Assembly: GCA_949752745.1 (NCBI GenBank)
Contig: OX457027.1
Location: 11,978,982 to 12,042,981, forward strand
Length of the DNA stretch: 64,000 nt
Reading direction: 5' to 3'
Source of the DNA: Protula sp. h YS-2021
Lineage: Eukaryota > Annelida > Polychaeta > Sabellida > Serpulidae
Made by a program: the position numbers and the translations under genes. Under the pieces are notes generated by a model. It was given only the letters and a program-made list of their open reading frames with translations. It was not told the DNA's origin and made no database searches. The number at the start of each line of letters is the position of its first letter. Position 1 is the stretch's first letter. Positions 56,470-64,000 of this stretch are shown here, piece after piece.

Positions 56470-56815
56470 CTACATGCTTCAATGTATGCCTGTGGGGTGG
56501 TCAACCTTCAGGTAAGAAGAAGATCAGTATTCGTTTTGGATCATATACTACGTAAATACCGATTACTCCACATGCGGACAAAGTGGGTGTTGACTGAAAG
56601 AAGACAAGGCACACATTGCCCGCACATGCTGTGTACACCATGCGCCTGTGACATCACCATACATGCTGCTCAAAAAGGAAAGTACTATTCCACATGTCCG
56701 GACTGTGCAGTTTTGATAACCTACTTTATTTTCATTGCAAAGACAACAGAGTGCACGAATACAGAATCGTCTTTAACACCTACGGTCTTTTAACAGGGCC
56801 ACCTGCTGATATGAA
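56470..56815 (+). pseudogene. Cys-rich remnant of the element, possible zinc ribbon
   Basis: Plus-strand frames give ATCFNVCLWGGQPS with a GTAAGA donor-like site, then CACDITIHAAQKGKYYSTCP, then in another frame SFDNLLYFHCKDNRVHEYRI and NTYGLLTGPPADMKEFKKLS. The KGKYYSTCP piece resembles a GRF-type zinc finger, but weakly. No enzyme domain recognised. Confidence 0.35.
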
Positions 56816-57254
56816 AGAATTCAAAAAGCTGTCGTAGTTGTATGATTGATGCATGGATGTTGTTGAATATTTCTTAAGTAGGTGACAAACGACACTCTTG
56901 CACTTCCAAATGATATTGCATTTCTTGAAACTTTTTTCCCTTTCCCTTTTTTCTCGATTTCTTTTTTTTTCTTCTTTGCCCCTGTGACAAGAGTTTCCAA
57001 ATAACCAGATTGTCGGCAAATTTCTATAACCGGAAATAAGCAAACAAGCGAAGCACCTTTTTTAAATCCATATTACATATTACGGCTGCACACATGTGAG
57101 CCTGATTCAGGTTCACTTATTCTATGATGTGATGAGAAATGATTGATATCACTAAACATTACATGCCTGCACATTAATCAGAGAGGGTGGTTGAGAAAAC
57201 CAAAAATGTTCAGAATTGTCTGAAACGGATAAATATGCAAAAATCACACAATTT

Positions 57255-57409
57255 TCCCACGGTGAAGGAGGAGGAGGTAAAAAACCAAAGTTGCTCAGAA
57301 TCGTCTGAAACGGATAAATATGGAAAAATAAAAATTTTTTCCCACGACGGGGGGGGGGGGGGGGGTGAGGGGTGGTAGGTGGTCCAGTTCTCTCGTTTAT
57401 TCCCTACTG
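57255..57409 (-). repeat. Right terminal inverted repeat
   Basis: Reverse complement begins CAGTAGGGAATAAACGAGAG. It contains a run of G at 57,350-57,365 and ends near the GGTAAAAAACCAAAGTTGCT block. Confidence 0.85.
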
Positions 57410-57413
57410 GCCT
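57410..57413. repeat. 4-bp target-site duplication GCCT (right)
   Basis: See 52,680-52,683. Confidence 0.85.
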
Positions 57414-57600
57414 CCGTATCGATCACTTTCATGTACGTCTAAAGCGTTCAACCAACCTATGCCAATTCCGTTAGTGTCTATCAGGGAAAACGATACGAAA
57501 ACGTGATTCGTCCGCGAAAAAAAGAACTCTGCTCCAATCATTGTGTCTCCGTCGAACGTGTTTGGCTGCCTTGTTGGGGAACAGGCCCCCCCGGAGATTT
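57414..57600 (-). pseudogene. Tc1-like transposase, middle piece
   Basis: Minus strand reads RRHNDWSRVLFFADESRF, the DES block with a catalytic Asp of Tc1 transposases. It runs through LVERF and HESDRYGG and stops at the insertion point; the next codons are at 52,679 downward. Confidence 0.82.
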
Positions 57601-57609
57601 CCCCCCTAA

Positions 57610-58322
57610 GCGGTCTCCCCCTTGTCCTTCTCCCCCCCCCCCCCCCCACGGCAGATTTTTTTAAACTTACATCAGCAAAACTTGTGCATTTAACTCCTTT
57701 TTTCCTTCTCCCCCCTCAAACTTGCTTTCCTTATTGCTGTATGAAGACCAAAGGGTCATTGATGTTTCTTTAATCTGTTTAATTAAGTGATTGATATGTT
57801 GAATTTTTGACCGAATCAATGAAACGTCGGATCCAGTGTTATGCTCATTGCATGCACAATAATTGCAATTGTTTATTAGCCTTCACCGCCAGAGTAGGCT
57901 ACTGATGATGATGTTTTCCGGAGTAGTTTGGTTTATTTATGGATATCAGATTTGCGTCCGGAGAACGTAAATAGTTGTATAAAAGCTCACCAAAAAGTAG
58001 CCAAATTATCACATCAAGATTGAAAATCATTACGGCTATACGAGGAAAGCAGTAAGGTGGTGACACAGTAAAGCTGGTGATCTTTAGATTACATTTCGTG
58101 GTCACATTTGAAAGGTCAGTTTACAGTAAATGTTTGATTGTAATTTCGTAATTGGATTTATAGCAGATTAATTTCCTAGTGATAATTATGTAAAAGTAGA
58201 TGAAAGATGAGGTTGAAAATAAAAAAAGGAATGAAATGTATAAGTTTTGCTGATTTAAGTTTTATTAACTAAAAAAATCTGCCATGGGGGGGGGGAGAAG
58301 GGCGGGGGGGGGGGGGGGGGGA
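57610..58322. mobile_element. 0.7-kb MITE with poly(C)/poly(G) ends, in the Tc1-like gene
   Basis: Left ACGGCAGATTTTTTTAAACT and ATCAGCAAAACTTGTGCATT are matched in inverted order at the right (ATGGCAGATTTTTTTAGTTA, ATCAGCAAAACTTATACATT). Outside these lie C-runs (57,631-57,647) and G-runs (58,286-58,320) with CCTTCTCCCC/GGGGAGAAGG. It separates the N-terminal and middle Tc1 pieces. Confidence 0.8.
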
Positions 58323-58324
58323 GT

Positions 58325-58740
58325 CAGCCTAGACCCGCCTGTTGCACCAGCGCGCGAGGCGCCTAGCGGCAGCTAATGGCATTTCCGCGATATGTATGGT
58401 ATTTATGTACATATGTATATGTATATGTATGGTAACTTCCAATACCGTACTGGTGAAGGCACTTTCTTATTGTCCAATTTGATTTCCCCAATGTCCCTGA
58501 ACTGCAGCGATGGTACAACTCGCAACAAGTTGAAACCTGTTTCTAAGAGCTGAAAGGCGGGTGTACCGGTCTTCTTGAGGAGTCCGAGATCTACGTCCAT
58601 TAACGAGGCCATGCGTCTCTCTCTCACCCTGGCTCGTAGGTGTCAAGGAGTCGTTTCGATGGCACCAAAGTGCCTGCACCGGTGATTTGGGTCATCCTGC
58701 TCTTCAGGATTCCGACCGCGCACTCTTGATCATTTTATGA
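58325..58740 (-). pseudogene. Tc1-like transposase, N-terminal piece
   Basis: Minus strand reads TPQEDRYTRLSALRNRF, typical of the second helix-turn-helix and linker of Tc1 transposases, preceded by SLTPTSQGERETHGLVNG. Degenerate, with a short TATGTA repeat near 58,410. Confidence 0.75.
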
Positions 58741-58929
58741 CAGCCGCGGCATCGTAATCTGTCGAGAATATTTCCATATTCTAATATTTTATTTATCTAG
58801 CAAAGAAAAAACACCGAGCTTTTCTTTAGTTGTTGAGTACATATACAAATAAAATTGATTAGTAGTAGACTATTTAGAAGAAAAATAACGAAAGATTTTT
58901 TCGTTCGTTCCTCAAATTCTACATCGTGT

Positions 58930-59040
58930 GCTGTGGAAATGTTACACCATGGGCTATTGAAATGTTACACCATAGGCTCTGGAAATGTTACACCTTGAGC
59001 TATGGAAATGCTAGATCATTCGCCATGGAATAACACCACA
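58930..59040. repeat. ~29-bp tandem repeat (GAAATGTTACACCAT)
   Basis: Four units of GGCTATGGAAATGTTACACC. Confidence 0.88.
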
Positions 59041-59274
59041 GTAGATTTTGCATTAAACGTGAGCCTAAAAATGTCACAGACAGTTTTGTGACGCTATTGA
59101 TCGTGGCGACAAGTGATATGACTGCCGTGTGGCGGAATTTTCGTCTCGTAAGTGCTAATTAAACTGTCGTAATAAGGATCTTTTTAGCATGAGATATATT
59201 GTGACGAAAAAACTAACACTTAACAAGTCAACGACTTGGAAATTGAGCAAACGTAGCCACCGGGATAATGGGTG

Positions 59275-59390
59275 GCGGGGGGGGGGGGGCGGGGGGGGGG
59301 CTCAGCCCCCTCACTCTTTAGAGTGGAGGGGGGCATATAGTATCCCTCGCCCCCCCCCCCCGTTACGAAAGTTTGCCTCCCCCCCCCCAT
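59275..59390. repeat. G-run / C-run palindromic segment
   Basis: Long G runs at 59,278-59,300 and C runs at 59,349-59,363 and 59,379-59,388 flank CTCACTCTTTAGAGTGGAG. Confidence 0.8.
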
Positions 59391-60016
59391 TTGTAACAAC
59401 ATGGCTACGCCTTTGTTGTGTAATAAAATACTTGCCAATTAATGGTCCGCACTTCAGACATTGAGAAATTTGCATTTGGTTTGTTATTGAGGACCTTAAT
59501 TACTTTGATTTTAATCCAACGCGGATGAAATGACACTCGATTACACTCAGCCAAAGCTTTAAGACTTTTTTCGATTTTCACTGGCGCGTTTTTTTCACAC
59601 TTTTCGGCGCGTATTAATACTGTTTCTGATTTCATAAGGATGCGCTCTATTTAAATTTTAGTGGTTTATTTTGTAAATAGAATTGAGAACAATAGCATTA
59701 CCTGGACACGTATGTACCCAATCATGTACATATCAACTGACCTCAGTCACATATTCACAGATTAAGAGATTAAAAAAAGAAGAAAAATGAAAAACACATT
59801 GGTACAAAAGAGTACCCCAGTATTGAACAAAATCACGCTAATTTCTTATTCTGCATTAACAAAAATTAGAATTGGTGTTGAATTGTCGAATTAGAATCAG
59901 CATTTACGGCCTAATGCATTTTCATAGAATGTTTAATATGTGGTATAATTCTCGAAAACTACGTGGCAAGTATTTTATTACATATCAAAGGCGTAGCCAT
60001 GTTGTTACAAATGGGA
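59388..60016. mobile_element. 0.63-kb MITE with ~50-bp terminal inverted repeats
   Basis: Left ATTTGTAACAACATGGCTAC, GCCTTTG and TGTAATAAAATACTTGCCA are repeated inverted at 59,960-60,016 (TGGCAAGTATTTTATTACAT, GTAGCCATGTTGTTACAAAT). The interior shows no coding domain. Confidence 0.88.
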
Positions 60017-61060
60017 GAAAAAGCAGTGTTGATTGCAATTTGTTTATCAACACGTGCAAAAATGCAATCCATCAAACCTTTCTTATAGCTTAATCCATCA
60101 CATATCCGAGTCGTTCTATCAAGTGCAAATAGAAACGGTTATTAAAGGACACACAGCAATTGCAATTTTGAATCAGTGGGCTAAATTTGAATTTTTTACA
60201 ACCCGGAGTAGGTAACCAACTGGAACCTTCATACACCAGAGTAACTGTATCAATTGCAATTTTTTATTTGATGTCTAAATTTTAATCCATAAAACCCGGG
60301 GTACTTTGGTAGAGTGTGCATAAAAAGCGCCCGTTTTCCGAAATTAAGACAAAATCTGACCAAATGAGGTTACTGTTGTACTTGTAGAGAATAGAGAAAT
60401 TGTTTAAACTATTGATTTTGTTTTTAAATTGAGACCCAGTCACACTTTCAATAAGCATCCCAATTATTTCGATGAAATGTAGCACTCATCACTTTCGATA
60501 AAATGTCGCTCGACGAAATGTCGTGGATCCAAAATACATGTGCGACAAGAGGCTTTGGACATGCCCGGATTAGCCAAGTGTATGGGTCAATTTTTGTTGT
60601 TGTTGTTGAAATTGTGGATGTTTGGGTGGCTACCAGCAAAACGTGTCCGCAAGAGAACGGCTGCAGTTCAGAAACGTTTGAAAACTCTGTGCAGAGATCG
60701 CACCCAAGGTCGAAAAACGATCGCCGAGTGTCTCCAAGGACTTGGACAGAATATTAGGCTCGGTGTTCAGAAGACTGATGATGTTAAGAAAAAACGTACA
60801 AAGATAAATTATGAACTTAGGGGGTTCTGTCTGTCTGCTGTAAAATAGCAAGAGGGTTCTGTAGCAGTGAAAAAGAAGAGGTTTTAATCCGGAGGATGTT
60901 CTGTGTCCACCGTAATGGCCATACGCCAAATTTATAATCATCTCGGGTTTAATAAAATGAATGAAGTCTATATTGGGCCCATTGCAAACCGGCATAATTA
61001 TATGAAAAAATCATCACTATATAAATATTCTTTTCTTTTTTCTCTGCCTGTCTGCCTGCT
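60017..61060. other. No firm gene
   Basis: A plus-strand frame near 60,540-60,848 (RKRTAAVQKRLKTLCRDRTQ and VKKKRTKINYELRGFCLSAV) reads somewhat like coding sequence, possibly a transposase DNA-binding remnant, but matches nothing firmly. Confidence 0.35.
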
Positions 61061-61066
61061 TGCCTG

Positions 61067-61131
61067 CCTGCCCCCTCCCTCCCTCCCTCCCTCCCTCCCT
61101 CCCTCCCTCCCTCCCTCCCTCCCTCCCTCCC
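61067..61131. repeat. (CCCT)n microsatellite
   Basis: About 15 CCCT units preceded by GCCTG/TCTGCC repeats. Confidence 0.97.
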
Positions 61132-62350
61132 TAACAAATATCTTCGCTGTCACGCCTGAGCACAATTTCCATAGACATATTAGATAAATTTTCAATATTC
61201 AAATATTAAAACATAACACAATAAAAAGAAAATCACAAAAAGTAACATGTTCAGGCGAAGCTTCCGCTCGCGACGGGAAATCACATGTCAAAATGTTTGG
61301 AAATGCTTCTTTGTGGGGTTTTTTGAGTAAACTAACAGAGAGCTTGAACCTATTCCGAGACAGCCGAGTACAGAACGAGCAGAAGTTAAAAAAAAAGCAC
61401 GTGAAGGAGAGAGAGAATCATTTCATGTCTTGTAATAACAAGCAATGAGTCTATTATGTACAATATATACACCTAGTATTTGCTTACTGAGCCATAAATA
61501 AATGTCCAATCTGTGCAGATAAAACACACACGGCATTTTTTTTGGGGTATATAATAATAATGCCATGCTAGTGTTTCAGATGTTTTTCCCGAAGCTGAAT
61601 TAATGAGTCTAAAATTTGGGGGCGGTTTGAGGGGGGTGGGAGGGGGTGACTCGAGCTCTAAAGACTGAGCGCATTGAGTCCCCCTCCTCACTTCCACACA
61701 CGATTGGGGTCATATTTTTTTCAAAAACTTGTATTCTTTTTAATTCAGGCTTAATCTTGGGAAGATAATGCGATGTACACAATACCGGGAGTTGCCGAAA
61801 AGAAGCCCTGGGCTTCTAAACGGAAAACGACATTTTGAGACTTTCATAATGAAACCAAATATAAGCCCCGGGGTTTTTATTATTGTTTTGACAATCCAAA
61901 ACAATTTAAATTTATTCATTTTTATTTTATTTATTTGCTTATTTATTTGTTTGTTTGTTTTTTTTGTTTTTTTTTTTGTTTTTTTTTTTTTTGGTTTTTT
62001 TTTGCTCAATAAAAAAATGCAAATAAAAACAAAATCAAGCAATGCTGCTAAATATGAAAAAATCCAATCCTATTTAAAGGCATATTGTAATTAAAAAATT
62101 GGCGGTTGAGTAAAAAATAATTATTCCTTTACCTTACTGTTGAAAGTCTTATTCGCGACACCGTGAGGCCCCACCAATGAATAAAGTTGGCTTCAGTACA
62201 GGGTTGATTTGTGCAGACTAAACGGGGTGGGAGTAGGGGTTATCAGTATCAAGTATCAGTAGTAGGAGTAAATACTCAGGGGTACTCAAGAAAAGAAGTC
62301 GAATAGATGAGGGGGGGGGGGGGGTAGTTATTCGGATACGATTTTATTGC
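61132..62350. other. No gene seen; T-rich tracts
   Basis: T/GTTT-rich tract at 61,920-62,005 and a G-run near 62,310. Confidence 0.5.
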
Positions 62351-62384
62351 GACCATGTTAAAACCAAGTAGAAGGGGTCTTCGG

Positions 62385-62500
62385 AAAGGAGCCCCGGTGT
62401 GGCAGGACGAATGGACCCCAGGAGAAATGGCCCCCGGGCCAAATATCCTAGGATGTTTCTTCCGCCGGGGGGCCATTCGTCCTAGGATATTTGTCAATTA
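62385..62500. repeat. Inverted ATATCCTAGGA words
   Basis: AGGACGAATGG, CAAATATCCTAGGATG and CCATTCGTCCTAGGATATTTG give overlapping inverted repeats, the likely ends of a small fold-back element. Confidence 0.55.
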
Positions 62501-63230
62501 CGTTACGGCCAGTAGCATTAAAGGAGTGTATGTAAATACGTAACATTTTAAAAATTCAAAGCTATTTTGAATGCATAAAATACAGAATATAATCGTACAT
62601 ACGAATGGTCCTTGGCAAAGGGACTACAATCTGCAGTATTGCTCAGTTTATGCTTGCTGCTATAACGCGATCGTACTAAGGTGTGCTAATTAACCATGAT
62701 GCACACGTAGCTGCCTGTGTTGCACCAAATTTGGTTGCACTGATGCAGTTCTAAACGGTGGCATTCTGTCAGGGACGAATAGTACTACGGGGGAACGCGA
62801 GGCATGGGGCCTCCTCCCCCTTCTCCTTCCCCAAAGCTCCGTCAATGCAAGAACCAAAAACGTGTGTATCGGTGTGAGCGTGAACTCTTTGCTTCCCTGC
62901 CTACCGGCGATATGAAGCACCGATTTCGAAATAAACGTTATTTTAAATTTGGTAATTTTCTTAAAATTTGAAAATACTCATAAGACTTTTCTTCGACTTT
63001 GGGTCCACATAAAAACTCATTTTGGAACCAGTTTAAAGCAAGGGCTTTCATAATGTTATAAGATACGGACCACAAATCGTTTATGAGGAGATGCATGGAA
63101 ACAAACCAAAAAAATAATAATGGAGACAAAATTTATCACGTGACCCCCTTTAATTTTAAATTTGCCTGCAAGTTAACAGGGCAATAATGCTTGCAAGACC
63201 TATCTGTGCTGCAAATGTTAGCTCCGTCGT
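62501..63230. other. No gene seen
   Basis: No recognised coding or repeat structure. Confidence 0.45.
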
Positions 63231-63310
63231 AAAAATCACAGTTGGTGATATAAGAAAAATCACAGTTGGTGATATCGGAAAAATCACAGTTGATGATATC
63301 AGAAACAGAA
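63228..63310. repeat. 24-bp tandem repeat, three copies
   Basis: AAAATCACAGTTGGTGATAT units. Confidence 0.93.
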
Positions 63311-63399
63311 CTGAACATATCAGTGATTACATTACATTAAATTACATTCTTGACAGCATTTATTTTTCATTGATATCAGTAAAAGAACTGAATTTGTGA

Positions 63400-64000
63400 T
63401 ATCACTAGTTCAGTTATTGATTTAAGTGATTGGATCACTATACATGTGACTGATTATTGATACATATGACTGATCACTGATATATGTGACTGATTACTGA
63501 TACATGTGACTAATTACATTTGGCTGATCACTGATACATGTGGCTAGAAGTTAAGAAATGACAGTTCTGGGATAGCCCCTCCCCCTACAGGACGTACTAT
63601 ATCAGACCCCCCCCCTCCCGTGGGAAAATTTTTTGATTTTTGCATATTTATCCGTTTCAAACGAATTACTGATTACTGATACATGTGACTGATTACTAAT
63701 ACATGTGCCTGATTACTGATTACTGATACATGTACCTGATTACTGATTACTGATACACGTGCCTGATTACTGATTACTGATACACGTGACTGATTACTGA
63801 TCACGTGTACATGTGACTGATTACTGATAATATGTCCTATTACTGATATATGTGACTGATCACTGATGTATGTGCCTGATTACTGCATGATCACTGGTGC
63901 ATGCGACTGATTACTGATACATATGACTGATTACTGATACATATGACCTATCACTGATATATGTGACTGATCACTGATACATGTGACTGATTACTGATAC
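63400..64000. repeat. ~20-bp minisatellite (GTGACTGATTACTGATACAT), runs off the window
   Basis: Some 25 units with variants (CACTGATATATGTGACTGAT). A 100-bp fragment at 63,560-63,665 interrupts it. Confidence 0.93.
63595..63665. mobile_element. Fragment of a CAGTAGG-element terminal repeat
   Basis: CCTCCCGTGGGAAAATTTTT and GCATATTTATCCGTTTCAAA match the inner terminal repeat of the element at 52.7-57.4 kb. The fragment lies inside the minisatellite. Confidence 0.6.

Larger units (their letters stand above)
52684..57409. mobile_element. 4.7-kb CAGTAGG-ended element carrying a PC4-like gene
   Basis: Terminal inverted repeats start CAGTAGG and end CCTACTG. They share ATAAACGAGAGAACT, CATATTTATC(A/C)GTTTCAGA and a TCTGA(A/G)CAACTT(C/T)GGTTTTTTACC block over about 150 bases (left 52,684-52,845, right about 57,255-57,409). 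Flanked by GCCT duplications, it sits inside a Tc1-like transposase gene. It holds a PC4-domain gene with a poly(A) signal, an antisense acidic/zinc-finger frame and a Cys-rich frame. No transposase, integrase or recombinase was recognised, so it may be non-autonomous or of an unknown type. Several internal copies of right-end sequence suggest internal duplication or nesting. Confidence 0.88.

Noticed and set aside
60630..60995. 121-codon minus-strand frame
   Set aside because: Shadow of a weak plus-strand frame; no family match on either strand.
61740..62094. Overlapping frames over a T/GTTT tract
   Set aside because: Low-complexity translation (poly-Phe or poly-Lys).

Overview
This is a gene-poor, AT-rich and very repeat-dense stretch of an animal nuclear genome. 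Genes are split by GT-AG introns, several DNA transposons and non-LTR retroelements lie between and inside them, and simple repeats are common. The proteins I can recognise are metazoan and look invertebrate rather than vertebrate. I cannot name the phylum; a marine invertebrate such as a cnidarian, mollusc or brachiopod would fit.

Layout. 1-6.5 kb: no firm gene, a long TATC microsatellite and a decayed L1-like element on the minus strand. 6.5-10.4 kb: three tiny mitochondrial-protein genes head to tail on the plus strand, UQCC5/SMIM4 (84 aa, 2 exons), UQCC6/BRAWNIN (80 aa, 2 exons) and TRIAP1 (85 aa, 1 exon). The gaps between stop and next start are 58 and 184 bases. The first two are the orthologues of Drosophila sloth1/sloth2, which share one bicistronic mRNA and act together in complex III assembly; here TRIAP1 follows as a possible third cistron. 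11-23 kb: repeats, a decayed non-LTR reverse transcriptase (13.6-14.8 kb), a hairpin-array repeat (16.5-19.3 kb) and a broken Polinton-type protein-primed DNA polymerase B on the minus strand (20.2-22.1 kb).

23.2-37.0 kb: EMC3, complete in eight exons (258 aa) on the plus strand. Its 9.6 kb first intron holds arrays of hairpin repeats, a reverse-oriented relative of the 16.5 kb repeat, and a nearly full-length non-LTR retroelement with endonuclease and reverse transcriptase. A duplicated splice acceptor before the last exon could give a shorter EMC3 C-terminus. 37-43 kb: a retroposon-like poly(A) tail, a 21-bp minisatellite, and a tandem duplication whose two copies give the filled and empty site of one repeat insertion.

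43.7-46.9 kb: a complete six-exon gene on the minus strand for a secreted 184-aa cysteine-rich protein with three related modules; I do not recognise the family. 47-52 kb: no gene seen.

52.3-58.7 kb: a Tc1-like transposase gene (minus strand) broken by two insertions. The larger is a 4,726-bp element with CAGTAGG...CCTACTG terminal inverted repeats and a 4-bp GCCT target duplication. Removing it rejoins the Tc1 reading frame exactly. It carries a PC4-like (ssDNA-binding coactivator) gene, an acidic zinc-finger-like antisense frame and a Cys-rich frame, with no transposase I can recognise. It is the best candidate for something undescribed. The rest of the window holds a 0.6 kb MITE, minisatellites and simple repeats.
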